Assembly (NCBI RefSeq): GCF_006175985.1
Contig: NZ_SRSH01000009.1
Location: forward strand, 26,719 to 90,718
Reading direction: 5' to 3'
DNA length: 64,000 nt
Source: Methylotetracoccus oryzae
Lineage (GTDB): Bacteria; Pseudomonadota; Gammaproteobacteria; Methylococcales; Methylococcaceae
Under the pieces are notes generated by a model. The model had not been told where the DNA came from. It searched no databases and was given only the letters and a program-made list of their open reading frames with translations. The translations under genes and the position numbers were made by a program. Shown here piece after piece: positions 1 to 9,700 of this stretch; the first letter of the stretch is position 1; every line of letters begins with the position of its first letter.

Positions 1-1
1 C

Positions 2-1723
2 GCGGCGCTGGCGTGCCTCGATATGCTGCTCGTGCTGGGCGCGCGGATGGAAAACATCCTCGTGACCGATATCAAGGGCGTCGTCTACGCCGGTCGCGTC
101 GAGGAGATGGACGACAACAAGGCGCGGTTTGCCAAGGATACGTCGGCCCGGACGCTCGCCGAGGCCATCGGTGGTGCCGACGTGTTTCTCGGCTTGTCCG
201 CGGGCGGCGTGCTGAAGCAGGAGATGGTTGCCCGGATGGCCGAGCGCCCGATCATCTTCGCGTTGGCGAATCCGACACCCGAGATTCTGCCCGACGAGGT
301 CAAGGCGGTGCGGGATGACGCGGTGATCGCGACTGGCCGTTCGGACTATCCGAATCAGGTCAACAATGTGCTGTGCTTCCCGTTCATCTTTCGCGGTGCG
401 CTCGACGTCGGTGCGACCACCGTGACCGACGAGATGAAAAAGGCCTGTGTCGAGGCACTCGCCGGACTCGCCCAGGCGGGCCAGGCCGACCGTGTGCGCG
501 AGGCCTATGGGACCGAGACGCTGACCTTCGGGCCGGACTACATCATCCCGAAGCCCTTCGATCCGCGTCTGATCTCCGAGATCGCACCGTCGGTTGCACG
601 CGCGGCGATGGCATCGGGGGTCGCGACCCGTCCCATCGCCAATTTCGAACAGTACCGGCAAAGCCTGATCGAATTCGTTTATCAGACCGGCCTGGTCATG
701 CGCCCGGTGTTCGCCCAGGCGAAGCGCGAACCGAAGCGGATCGTGTTCTGCGAAGGCGAGGACGAACGGGTACTCCAGGCGGTCCAGGTCGTCCTGAACG
801 AGGGACTGGCGCAGCCGATCCTGATCGGTCGCCCGGCTGTCGTGCACAAGCAGATCACGCGCCTCGGCCTGAGCCTGCAGCCCGGCAAGGATTTCGAACT
901 GGTCGATCCGGATGCCAACCCTCGCCATGAGGAATACTGGACCTGGTATCACCAGCTGATGTGGCGTCGGGGCGTGTCGCAGGAACTCGCCCAGCGGGAG
1001 GTTCGTCGGCGCACGACCCTGATCGGCGCGATCATGGTTCGCTTCGGGCTGGCCGATGGCCTGATCTGCGGCACCTTCGCGCAGTACGGCCTGCATCTCC
1101 GTTACATCCACAACGTCATCGGACACAAGCCGGCGACCCGGAACTACGGCGCCATGAATGTACTGATGTTGCCGGACCACACCCTGTTCATCTGCGATAC
1201 CTATGTGAATCCCGATCCGACGGCCGAGCAGCTCGCGGACATCACGGTGCTGGCTGCCGAGGAGATCCGCCACTTCGGCATGACGCCGAAAGTTGCGCTG
1301 TTGTCGCACTCCAGTTTCGGCACCCATGAAAACCCCAGCGCCCAGAAGATGCGCGACGTGCTGCGGCTGATTCACGACATTGCGCCCGAATTGGAGGTAG
1401 AGGGTGAGATGCACGGCGATGCGGCGCTGTCCGGCGACATCCGGCAGCGTGTTTTTCCTTACGCGCGCATGCACGGCCAAGCGAACCTTCTGGTCATGCC
1501 GACGCTGGATGCCGCCAACATATCGTTCACCTTGTTGCGCGCAGCCGCGGCTGGCGCGATTACGGTCGGCCCCATCCTGCTGGGTGCCGCCAGGCCGGCC
1601 CATATCCTGACGCCGAGTGCGACGGTGCGCCGTATCGTCAACATGACGGCGTTCACCGTTGTCGGCGCGCAGGCGGCGGAGTCGCACGAGAGCGCCACTC
1701 AGGCAAGCCTGCGCATTCGTTGA
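2..1723 (+). CDS. maeB: NADP-dependent malic enzyme fused to phosphotransacetylase domain (5' truncated)
   Basis: Oxidative decarboxylation of malate to pyruvate with NAD(P) reduction, a cytoplasmic link between the TCA cycle and pyruvate. The window opens inside the gene; the frame is open from base 2. The first ~180 visible residues are the end of the malic enzyme NAD-binding domain (GGADVFLGLSAGGVLKQEMV, then FALANPTPEI and GRSDYPNQVNNVLCFPFIFR). From about residue 235 a phosphate acetyl/butyryl-transferase-like domain follows (RIVFCEGEDERVLQA ... LSHSSFGTHENPSAQKM ... GEMHGDAAL), the standard MaeB architecture. In this family the PTA-like domain is usually regulatory and not catalytic. 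The stop is TGA at 1721-1723; an aldehyde dehydrogenase gene follows immediately. The missing N-terminus lies outside the window. Confidence 0.95.
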   Translation, partial: AALACLDMLLVLGARMENILVTDIKGVVYAGRVEEMDDNKARFAKDTSARTLAEAIGGADVFLGLSAGGVLKQEMVARMAERPIIFALANPTPEILPDEVKAVRDDAVIATGRSDYPNQVNNVLCFPFIFRGALDVGATTVTDEMKKACVEALAGLAQAGQADRVREAYGTETLTFGPDYIIPKPFDPRLISEIAPSVARAAMASGVATRPIANFEQYRQSLIEFVYQTGLVMRPVFAQAKREPKRIVFCEGEDERVLQAVQVVLNEGLAQPILIGRPAVVHKQITRLGLSLQPGKDFELVDPDANPRHEEYWTWYHQLMWRRGVSQELAQREVRRRTTLIGAIMVRFGLADGLICGTFAQYGLHLRYIHNVIGHKPATRNYGAMNVLMLPDHTLFICDTYVNPDPTAEQLADITVLAAEEIRHFGMTPKVALLSHSSFGTHENPSAQKMRDVLRLIHDIAPELEVEGEMHGDAALSGDIRQRVFPYARMHGQANLLVMPTLDAANISFTLLRAAAAGAITVGPILLGAARPAHILTPSATVRRIVNMTAFTVVGAQAAESHESATQASLRIR

Positions 1724-1730
1724 CGAGCCG

Positions 1731-3098
1731 GTGTTCACCACCGTCGATCCGTACTCGGGAGAGCCGCTGGCGACCTATCCCGAAATGACGCCGGCCGCAC
1801 TGGAAGATGCGCTGGAGCAAGCTTACGTGGCACAGCTGACGTGGCGCCGCTGGACAGCGCGGGAACGCGCCGAGCGCGTGTTCCGGCTCGGTCATTTGTT
1901 GCGCGACGGCCGCGACCGGTACGCCGACCGGATGGCTGCCGAGATGGGCAAGGTATTGCGGGAGGGCTGCGCCGAAATCGAGAAGTGCGCAAAAGCCTGC
2001 GAGTTTTTTGCGGAACGCGCCGAGGAGTGGTTGCGCCCCGAGGCTGTTGCAACCGAGGCATTCGACAGCCATGTGGATCTGCTGCCGCTCGGCGTGGTGC
2101 TCGCGATCATGCCGTGGAACTTCCCGTTCTGGCAGGTGCTTCGCTTCGGCATTCCCGCGTTACTCGCCGGCAACGGCATTCTGTTGAAGCATGCGCCGAA
2201 TGTGTTCGGCTGCGCGCTGGATATCGAGCAGCTGTTTCGCGCAGCGGGGTTTCCGGAGGGTCTGGTTCGCGCACTGTTGATTGATACACCGCGGATTCCG
2301 CAGGTGATCGCGGACCGGCGAGTGGCCGCGGTGACCATCACCGGTAGCTTAAGGGCAGGACGCATCGTCGCGGGTCTGGCCGGTCAGTCACTGAAAAAGT
2401 CGGTGCTCGAACTCGGCGGCTCCGATCCGTTCCTGGTGCTCGAGGATGCCGACGTTGAAGCGGCCGCGTCAGCGGCCGTGGCGTCGCGCTTCCAGAATTG
2501 CGGGCAGGTCTGCATCGCGGCCAAACGCCTGATTGCGGTCGAAGCGGTGCGGGAAGCCTTCGAGCATGCGCTGCTGGAGCGGCTTGCGGCGCTGCGCGTC
2601 GGCGACCCGCGAGCGGCGGAAACCGATCTGGGGCCGATGGCCCGCGGCGATCTGCGGGAGCAGTTGCACGGCCAAGTCGAGGCGGCGCGGAAGGCGGGTG
2701 CCCAGCTTGCGCTGGGTGGGCGCGTGCCTTCCGGACCGGGCTTTCTGTACCCGCCGACCTTGCTGACCCGGGTGATGGCCGATGCGGCTGTTGGGCGTGA
2801 CGAAGTATTCGGCCCGGTGGCGGTGTCGATCGGGGTTCGCGATGAGGCCGCGGCGATCCGCGTGGCCAATGCGAGCGAATATGGGCTCGCGGCATCGGTC
2901 TGGACCCGGGATCTCGAACGGGGTGCATGCGTGAGCGCCCAGCTGGATGCCGGCGCGGTGTTCGTCAATCGTGCGCCGTTCTCCGATCCTCGTCTGCCTT
3001 TCGGGGGGGTCAAGCAGTCCGGCTATGGCCGGGAACTGTCCCGTCAGGGCATGCTCGAGTTCTGCGCATCCCGCTCGGTCTGGATCGACCCTGCCTGA
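1731..3098 (+). CDS. NAD(P)-dependent aldehyde dehydrogenase, succinate-semialdehyde dehydrogenase-like
   Basis: Oxidises an aldehyde to the acid with NAD(P). The whole chain matches the short (~455 residue) succinate-semialdehyde dehydrogenase type (Sad/GabD-like): MPWNFPFWQVLRF (substrate/cofactor cleft), TGSLRAGR, the general-base Glu in LELGGSDPF, the nucleophilic Cys in NCGQVCIA, and the C-terminal LPFGGVKQSGYGRELS. The GTG at 1731, 7 bases after the malic enzyme stop, gives a family-like N-terminus (MFTTVDPYSGE). An ATG at 1659 would add 24 Arg-rich residues that overlap the upstream gene, so I reject it. The true substrate cannot be read from sequence. It is probably co-transcribed with the malic enzyme. 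Confidence 0.9.
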   Translation: MFTTVDPYSGEPLATYPEMTPAALEDALEQAYVAQLTWRRWTARERAERVFRLGHLLRDGRDRYADRMAAEMGKVLREGCAEIEKCAKACEFFAERAEEWLRPEAVATEAFDSHVDLLPLGVVLAIMPWNFPFWQVLRFGIPALLAGNGILLKHAPNVFGCALDIEQLFRAAGFPEGLVRALLIDTPRIPQVIADRRVAAVTITGSLRAGRIVAGLAGQSLKKSVLELGGSDPFLVLEDADVEAAASAAVASRFQNCGQVCIAAKRLIAVEAVREAFEHALLERLAALRVGDPRAAETDLGPMARGDLREQLHGQVEAARKAGAQLALGGRVPSGPGFLYPPTLLTRVMADAAVGRDEVFGPVAVSIGVRDEAAAIRVANASEYGLAASVWTRDLERGACVSAQLDAGAVFVNRAPFSDPRLPFGGVKQSGYGRELSRQGMLEFCASRSVWIDPA

Positions 3099-3298
3099 AT
3101 CGGGACGTACCGGGACTAGCAGTTTGGGTGCTTCGGCACCGCGTTATTCGCCCGACCTCCCTCGCTGCACGTCAAAAAACTGCCGCTAGCAGCTATTGCG
3201 GCGCCGCCTACGATCTCAGACAATGGCGCCCTCCCGGACCGCGCCTAAATCACGGGGCGGTGCTGCGCGCCGCCGCAAGACAGCGAGGAGGTAATCCC

Positions 3299-3694
3299 AT
3301 GTTGCGACAAATCAGCGTCCGCAGTTACATGACCACGCGTCTGGTTTCGTTCACGCCGGAGATGAGCGTCTACGAAGCGATCCGCAAGATGCTAGAGCAC
3401 AAGATCACTTCAGCGGTCGTCATGGACGACCATGGCAAGCTGGTCGGTTCTTTTTCCGAGTCCGATTGTCTGCGGGTCGCCTATCATGCGGGCTACCATG
3501 AGGATCCGGGCGGTAAGGTACGTGATTACATGGCCACGGATATCCCGGTCATCGATCCCGAAACCAGTATCCTCGATGTCACGGAAATGTTCATGCGGGA
3601 GCCTTATCGCAGCTATCCGGTGATGGAGGACGGCGTGCTCGTCGGAGTGATCAGTCGTGTCGATGTCCTGCGAGCGCTGATTGCCATGGCATGA
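3299..3694 (+). CDS. tandem CBS-domain protein
   Basis: A 131-residue protein made of two CBS motifs: residues ~8-60 (SYMTTRLVSFTPEMSVYEAI ... GSFSESDCLRVAY) and ~75-130 (DYMATDIPVIDPETSI ... VGVISRVDVLRAL). CBS pairs bind adenosine nucleotides and usually sense energy state. With no attached catalytic domain this protein would work through a partner. The ATG at 3299 has a strong ribosome site (GAGGAGG at 3285-3291). The reading frame runs open upstream to 2927, but that part overlaps the aldehyde dehydrogenase and is not family-like. The function is unassigned. Confidence 0.88.
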   Translation: MLRQISVRSYMTTRLVSFTPEMSVYEAIRKMLEHKITSAVVMDDHGKLVGSFSESDCLRVAYHAGYHEDPGGKVRDYMATDIPVIDPETSILDVTEMFMREPYRSYPVMEDGVLVGVISRVDVLRALIAMA

Positions 3695-3816
3695 CGGGAC
3701 GGCATGTGCCGGCGGCCCGATCGATTAAGTCGGGATGTTCGGGCCGGGTTGAGGCAGGACGCGTGTTCGCGGGCCCGCCAGCGGGCCGTCATCAAATCGC
3801 GTGACAGAGAGGGTTC

Positions 3817-4233
3817 ATGAGCGAGTCGGGGCGGAGAATCCCCTGGAAGATCATTCTGATCGCGACGGTGATTGCCGCGATCCTGTTCGGCGGCGAAATG
3901 CTCGTCACGTTGTTCGTGGAGTTCGTCGAACTGCTGGTCGATGTGACTCACACGGCTTTCATGCTGTTATTGGAGAAGGTCTTCGGCCTTCCCTACGAAA
4001 AGGCGCAGGGCCGCGCCGCATGGATGAGTGTCGGCCTGCTCATCGCGCTTGCCTTGTTCGGCGCCTGGCGGTTGACCCCATGGATCAAGCGGGTCTCGGG
4101 CGAATGCCGACAGAGTGTTCACGATGCTCGCGCGGCCCTGATCGATTTATGGCGGTCGGCACGCTGGTATCAGAAGCTGCTCTACCTGGCAGGTGGTCTG
4201 ATCGTTCTGGCGATGCTGTTGATGGTGGTCTGA
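3817..4233 (+). CDS. small multi-pass membrane protein, function unknown
   Basis: 138 residues with three hydrophobic stretches (about residues 10-42, 67-83 and 120-138), acidic residues in the first (FVEFVELLVDV) and a basic/amphipathic middle loop. The ATG at 3817 follows a purine-rich GAGAGGG site. It stands alone between the CBS gene and a short membrane ORF. I recognise no family. It looks like an inner-membrane accessory protein; coding likelihood is good because the frame is clean and the hydrophobic segments are well formed. Confidence 0.7.
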   Translation: MSESGRRIPWKIILIATVIAAILFGGEMLVTLFVEFVELLVDVTHTAFMLLLEKVFGLPYEKAQGRAAWMSVGLLIALALFGAWRLTPWIKRVSGECRQSVHDARAALIDLWRSARWYQKLLYLAGGLIVLAMLLMVV

Positions 4234-4468
4234 AGTCTTTGCGAAGCCTCTGAAAAAAGGCGCTCCCGGCTGGGTTCAGACTCGGCGTGACAAGATGCGG
4301 TTCGCGTTGCCAGACGAGACTGGATGTTTACCGCCACGGTTCTTGGCGATGGGACTCTCTACCGCAGAAATCGCTGAATGAGTCAGTTCGTCTTCGACCG
4401 ACATGCCCCGCGCCCCGTCGAATGCCGCGGTTTTTGCCTGACTGATTTAGCCGTTTCCCCAACAAACC

Positions 4469-4675
4469 ATGCGTTACCGTGAAAATTCGGCCGAGCAGGT
4501 CGGTGCCGCTGTCGATGAACAGATGATGCTCGGCACAGCGTCGTACTCGTTGCTGGCCGGCTTGCTCCTTTGTGCTCTGGGTTTGCGAGCGCGAAAATAC
4601 TGGCTCGCCATGATGGGGGCCGTTTTCGTCGCCAGCAGTTCCGCTTATCTGTTTTCGCGCCTGTTCTCTGGATGA
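4469..4675 (+). CDS. possible small membrane protein (68 aa)
   Basis: A short ORF with two hydrophobic stretches (about residues 20-37 and 46-64) separated by a basic RARKYW loop, the usual look of a two-helix hairpin membrane protein. There is no convincing ribosome site in front of the ATG and no family I recognise. It is reported because the composition is membrane-like and no longer frame competes; it could still be spurious. Confidence 0.4.
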   Translation: MRYRENSAEQVGAAVDEQMMLGTASYSLLAGLLLCALGLRARKYWLAMMGAVFVASSSAYLFSRLFSG

Positions 4676-5476
4676 CGCGCGACCGCGTAGGACGGAACAG
4701 CCTTGCGGGCAGCTGCTGCGCGCGTTGAGATCGGAGTCATGACCACCCGAAGGCTTGCCCACGGCGGCGTAAGGTGGGCGGACGGTATCGCGCAATCACT
4801 GTCTGAAGAGCGCCCCCGATGTAACCAGAGCATCCCTGTCGCGGGGCCCGCAAAAAGCTCGGGCCGGGAAATTCAGTCGGGTCGACGACCCGTTCCCGGT
4901 GTGGGCTGGCTGATCGCCCTGATGGGCCTCCCCGTTGCTGCGTGCACCGATTGAAAGGCAACCGAAAAAAATCGATTGGCCAAAGCACACGAAGCAGGAT
5001 AAGCTGTTAAGCGGTTAGCTGCTTCGCAGGCCAAATCCCCGGCTGTTCCGGTTTAGCTCTCATGGCAGAGCGCCCGGATGGCTGTATGCAAAGCCCACCT
5101 GATCCTCCAAGACCCTCCGTGGTAATCCTGGCTGCTCGCTGAATCCGGTTCGGCTGCCCGATGCCACGGGATCGTCGATCGCGTTCAGCGCTTGAGCTGC
5201 GCGCTGGCAACTCGAGGAGTCGCAGTCTCCCAACCTGTATTGGGAGAGTTTTGTGGCGTGATTTGGCGAGACGCGCCTACGAACGCCCCGCTTACATTCC
5301 CAGTGGACTATCGACGGCTTCTCCGCGACGGAACTCATCGTCGTGTCGTGGTCGGGTTCACCGAATCTGAGCGATCTATTTTGCAATACCCGGCCGGACC
5401 GGGAAGCCGACGACTGCGAAAGCCCCGCTCTCGCGGCGCGGCCCTGTGTTTCGGCACACGATGGAGGACCGTGCTC
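4676..5476. other. gene-poor spacer
   Basis: About 800 bases with no convincing gene. A plus-strand frame at 4703-4954 reads 83 residues of low-complexity, Arg-rich sequence and is probably noise. At 5050-5075 there is a tRNA-like D-arm (TAGCTC, 8-base loop, GAGC) with no matching anticodon, T-arm or acceptor. A hairpin at 5226-5252 is listed separately. The 5' leader of the first RRM gene presumably lies in the last 200 bases. Confidence 0.5.
5226..5252 (+). terminator. hairpin with short T-run upstream of the RRM genes
   Basis: An 8-bp perfect stem (TCTCCCAA / TTGGGAGA) with a 6-base loop, followed after one base by TTTT. It has the shape of a weak intrinsic terminator on the plus strand. 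It lies about 225 bases before the first RRM gene, so it may end an upstream transcript or act as a leader structure in the RRM mRNA. Confidence 0.35.
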
Positions 5477-5752
5477 ATGCTTCGAATTTATATTGGCAAT
5501 CTTCCCCCCGACGTCACTGACGGCGAATTTACCGAGCTTTTCGCTGCCTACGGCCGCGTTCGTTCGATCGAATTGGTGCGTGATATTTTCTCGGGCCGTT
5601 GCCGCGGCTTCGGGTTCGTCGAGATGGAGGGCCACGAGGCCAGGGCAGCCATCGCCGGCCTGGATGGATATAATCTGCGCGGTAACAGTCTGCGGGTCAA
5701 CGAAGAAAGGCCGCGCGCGCGCCGCGGCAGTGGTGGCGGTCGCCGCCGTTAG
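5477..5752 (+). CDS. RNA-binding protein with a single RRM (first of tandem pair)
   Basis: 91 residues: one RNA recognition motif with RNP2 (IYIGNL, residues 4-9) and RNP1 (RGFGFVEM), then an Arg/Gly tail (RARRGSGGGRRR). Bacterial single-RRM proteins bind single-stranded RNA and are often linked to cold or stress adaptation. The ATG at 5477 has GGAGGA about 9 bases upstream; the longer open frame back to 5192 lacks similarity. A second RRM gene follows 98 bases downstream on the same strand, so the two probably arose by tandem duplication. Confidence 0.9.
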   Translation: MLRIYIGNLPPDVTDGEFTELFAAYGRVRSIELVRDIFSGRCRGFGFVEMEGHEARAAIAGLDGYNLRGNSLRVNEERPRARRGSGGGRRR

Positions 5753-5850
5753 GCACGCCGGTTGTGGCTCCCTGTCGCCTTGGTTTGGGCCGGGTTTCGT
5801 GATCGGCGGCGTTTTCGCACTTGGCGTGTTGGATTTCTGGAGTGTCATTT

Positions 5851-6141
5851 ATGAGCAGTAAGTTATACGTCGGCAACCTGAGCTACGACACGACCGATCA
5901 GGAACTCGAACAGTTGTTCGGTGCCTACGGCAGGGTCCAGTCGGTCCAGGTGATCATCGACCGGGCTACAGGGCGATCCAAAGGCTTCGGGTTCGTGGAG
6001 ATGGGCAGCGATCAGGATGCCAAAGCGGCAATTGCCGGCATGAACGGAAAGGAAGTTGCGGGGCGCCGGTTGACCGTCAACGAGGCGCGTCCGCAGCAGG
6101 ATCGCGGCGGCTTCGGCGGCGGTGGCGGAAGACGTTACTGA
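5851..6141 (+). CDS. RNA-binding protein with a single RRM (second of tandem pair)
   Basis: 96 residues: an RRM with RNP2 (LYVGNL) and RNP1 (KGFGFVEM) and a Gly-rich tail ending GGFGGGGGRRY, the common Rbp-type layout of proteobacteria and cyanobacteria. The start is ATG 5851; an in-frame ATG at 5821 lacks family support. The pair differ in tail (RGG-like in the first, FGG-like in the second) and in acidic loop residues, so they may bind different RNAs. The role is inferred from the fold only. Confidence 0.92.
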   Translation: MSSKLYVGNLSYDTTDQELEQLFGAYGRVQSVQVIIDRATGRSKGFGFVEMGSDQDAKAAIAGMNGKEVAGRRLTVNEARPQQDRGGFGGGGGRRY

Positions 6142-6731
6142 GCCTTACCGTCCTTACTCGTTTCATCCCGAGAGGGGCGACGGCCAGATAGGTCCGAGCC
6201 CCTCCAGCCACTCGAAATAGTGCCTAGGCGCAGAAGGCACGGTAACCATTCACCCTGCTGACGTGTTGGGTAGTGGGAGCGGGCTGGGAGGGCGAGACCG
6301 TCTGCGGGAGGGAACCCGCAGCCGAGCCTCCAGGGACGGATTCACGGCGTGTCTCGGCCTCCCGGACCGCTCCCGCGAGGGGGACGTGAACAGTTACGAA
6401 GGCACGTCGCTCGCCCTCGGCTCTTTCGATTGCGTTCAGGTAGGCAAAAGGAACTCGGGGGCGGCCCTGACCGCCGCTCGAAGCAACTGCCGACCGAGTC
6501 ACGCAGCGTGCCGCAACTTCTGGCGGCGTCGCGCTATGCCTCTCCAGCCGAGCGGCCGGGGCCGGCCGATTCCGGCCCGCTGCGCCCTCTCCGAGTTCCG
6601 CCAGTGCGCTGGTGCGCACCACACGACGGAGAGTCGCGTTCAAAACGCTGATTCGTTAAACTAACGGGTTATTGTTATGCTTCGGCTCGCTGCTGAGCCC
6701 GTTCATCAACCCGCTGAACAAACCTAACCCT
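6142..6731. other. non-coding spacer with palindromic element
   Basis: 590 bases between the RRM pair and the large flavoprotein gene. It begins with a 7-bp stem (GAGGGGC / GCCCCTC, 6172-6204), then a 100-bp imperfect palindrome (listed separately). Open frames on both strands at 6224-6664 have shadow-like composition, overlap the palindrome and show no family, so I do not call a gene. The flavoprotein promoter should lie near 6640-6720, where the sequence becomes AT-richer (GTTAAACTAACGGGTTATTGT). Confidence 0.5.
6275..6374. repeat. 100-bp imperfect palindromic intergenic element
   Basis: The outer arms pair GGGAGCGG...GGGAGG.CGAGAC (6275-6298) with GTCTCG.CCTCCC...CCGCTCCC (6351-6374), about 20 of 24 positions. 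Inside is a 7-bp perfect hairpin (CTGCGGG, 6-base loop, CCCGCAG, 6302-6321). The core read on the minus strand (CACGCCGTGAATCC ... TGGAGGCTCGG) resembles what I recall as a dispersed intergenic repeat of several high-GC Gammaproteobacteria, but I could not search for it. I see no second copy in this window. Confidence 0.6.
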
Positions 6732-9700
6732 ATGACAGAACTCGCTCTCGGCGTGCCGGGCTTCACCTACGCAGACCTTTATGATTCGGCGCGCTTGGCC
6801 GACTTGTCCCGTGAGTTCGATCGCGAACTCGAGGAACGCGACGCCGAACTCTTCAGCGCTTTTCGCGACTACCGTTCTTGCGAGGGCGAGGGGATGAGCC
6901 CCGAGGTCGTCTCGGATCTGCTGGTCCGCGCCGCACCCCATGTTGGTGCTTTCGTGGCGCGGTTGTTTCAGGTCGAAGCGACGCGGGAAGAGCAGATCCG
7001 GGCGATCTGCAATGAGTTCGATACGGTTTTCGTCTACCGCAACGATATCGTCGCGACGCTGGATAAAGCCTTCAAGGGTGTCGATCCTGCCGCGTGGCCG
7101 GATCTCGAGGCGCTGGATGTTCGCGTCGACGCGCTGTTGCAGGCGGCGACCGCTGCCGATGTGGACGCGGAAAGCCGCATGGGCCAGTTGGCTGCGCGCA
7201 TCGTGTCGCTGCACCGCCACTTCGCGGCAGTGGCGTCGGACAAACCCGGTACGCTTGATGATGCCGCTGAGCGGATGGCTGCCCTGCGAGAGCAGTTGAC
7301 CGCTTCGGCGGTCGCGCGGGAGGCCTTGTCCGAAACGCTGGCATTGACCGATCCGGCCGAGTTTGCCGATTCGCTGCTCCAAATGATCCGCCGCTGGAGC
7401 TTCGCCGCGCAACGCTTGCCAGCCTTCCAGCACAAGGTGCGGGGTTGGGTGAGCTTCAAGTTTCCTGCAAAGACCGATTTCACTCATCTGGTCGAACATG
7501 AGGTGCGGGAGCGTGACGGCTACGGTGCCTGGGCCGGCAGTGCGGAACATCACCGGCGGCGCGACGGCTTTGCGCTGACCGACCCGCGTTTCACAGAGCG
7601 CCGTGTGCTGTACGAGGTGGACCACTGCATCTACTGCCACGACCGCGACACGGATTCCTGTTCCAAGGGTATGCGGAACAAGAAGGACGGCAGCTACAAG
7701 GAAAATCCGCTCGGCGTAACCATCACGGGCTGTCCGCTCGAAGAAAAGATCTCAGAGATGCATCTGGTCAAGCGCCGCGGGGACAACATCGGCGCACTCG
7801 CCCTGATCACGATCGACAATCCGCTGTGCCCCGGTACCGGTCACCGGATCTGTAACGATTGCATGAAAGGTTGCATCTACCAGAAGACAGAGCCGGTCAA
7901 CATTCCGCAGATCGAAACGAATGCGTTGACCGACGTGCTGTTCATGCCGTGGGGTTTCGAGATCTACAGCCTGCTGACGCGCTGGAATCCGCTGAACGTC
8001 AAGCGTCCGTACGCGCTGCCCTACAACGGCAAGAACGTGCTGATCGCTGGTCTGGGTCCGGCTGGATACACGCTGGCGCATTATCTGTCGAATGAGGGCT
8101 TCGGCGTCGTCGGGATCGATGGCTTGAAGATCGAGCCGCTGCCTAAGGAACTGGTCGGCGACTGGAAGACGCCGCCCAAGCCGATTCGCGACTTCCGTGA
8201 CCTCTACGAGGATCTCGACAAGCGGATCATGCTGGGTTTCGGTGGCGTCGCCGAATACGGCATCACGGTACGCTGGGACAAGAACTTCCTAAAGGTGATT
8301 TACCTGACGCTCGCGCGGCGACGCAACTTCAGCGTCTACGGCGGCGTTCGTTTCGGCGGCACGCTGACGATCAACGAGGCCTGGGATCTCGGCTTCGACC
8401 ACATTGCGATCGCTTCGGGGGCCGGCAAGCCGACCGTCATCGACATCAAGAACAATCTGATCCGGGGTATCCGCAAGGCTTCGGATTTCCTGATGGCGCT
8501 GCAGTTGACCGGCGCCGCGAAGGAATCGTCCCTGGCGAATCTGCAGGTTCGCCTGCCGGCGGGCGTCATTGGCGGTGGTCTGACAGCCGTCGATACGACA
8601 ACCGAGCTGCTCGCCTATTATCCGGTGCAGGTCGAGAAGGTGTTGCACCGGTATGAAAAGCTCTGTGCCGCGTTTGGCGAGGACCGCGTGCGGAGTCGTT
8701 ATGACGCGGAAGAAACCGAGATCCTCGACGAATTCCTGACGCACGGTCGAGCCATCCAGGCCGAGCGGCAGCGTGCCGCCGCGGCCGGCGAGAAGCCCAA
8801 CTTCGTGCCTTTGCTGGAGCAGTGGGGCGGTGTGACGCTGTTCTACCGCAAGGGCATCAAGGATTCGCCCGCCTACCGGCAGAACCACGAGGAAATCAAG
8901 GAAGCGATGGACGAGGGGATCCTGCTCGCCGAGGGCATGAGCCCGCTGGAGGCGCTGGAGGATGCCCATGGCCATCTGCGTGCCGTTCGCTTCGAGAAGC
9001 TTGAGGAGACCGAGGGCCGCTGGAAGAAGGCGAGCGAACTCGAAGTGCCGCTGAAGAGTCTGTTCGTCGCGGCCGGAACCTCGCCCAACACGATCTACGA
9101 ATCCGAGCATCCCGACACCTTCGAGATGGACCGGAAGTTCTACCAGCGCTACGAGCCCATCGCGACCGAGGCCGGCTTCGAGTTCGAGCCGGTCAGCGAC
9201 ACCTTGTGGCCAAAGATCGGCAAGCCGGCGCCCTTCACGTCCTACCGCCGCGGCGGGCGTTACATCACGTTCTACGGCGACAACCATCCGGTCTATGCCG
9301 GCAATGTGGTCAAGGCAATGGCCAGCGCGAAGGATGGGCATCCTTACGTCGTGCGGCTGTTCCAAAAGGAACTGGCGGCGCTGGACCCGGGCAGGCAGGC
9401 CGAGCGCGATCAGGCCCTGCAGGCGTTCCAGCGGAAGCTGGATGAGGCGTTATGCGCCTACATCGTCGAGATCAACCGGCTGACGCCGACCATCATCGAA
9501 GTCATCGTCAAGGCGCCACTGTCCGCGAAGCACTTCTGCCCGGGACAGTTCTATCGGGTCCAGAATTTCGAAGCCCTGGCGCCCGTCGTCGAGGACACCG
9601 TGCTGACCACCGAGGGTCTGGCTTTGACCGGCGCCTGGGTCGACAAGGAGCAGGGCCTGATTTCGTTGATTGCCCTCGAAATGGGCAGTTCATCCCGACT

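Noticed and set aside
1659..1730. Upstream ATG for the aldehyde dehydrogenase
   Set aside because: It would add 24 Arg-rich residues overlapping the malic enzyme; the family N-terminus fits GTG 1731.
3772..3787. Hairpin GGCCCGC/GCGGGCC as terminator after the CBS gene
   Set aside because: The loop is only two bases and no U-run follows.
4703..4954. 83-codon plus-strand frame
   Set aside because: Low-complexity composition, no family, and no ribosome site.
5045..5100. tRNA-like 5' half (TAGCTC, loop, GAGC, CCCGG)
   Set aside because: The D-arm is good, but no anticodon stem, T-arm (GGTTCGAAT) or pairing acceptor follows within 90 bases, so it is chance or a remnant and not a tRNA gene.
6224..6664. 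Overlapping 100-139 codon frames on both strands
   Set aside because: They cross the palindromic element, have Arg/Gly-rich shadow composition and no recognisable family or ribosome site.
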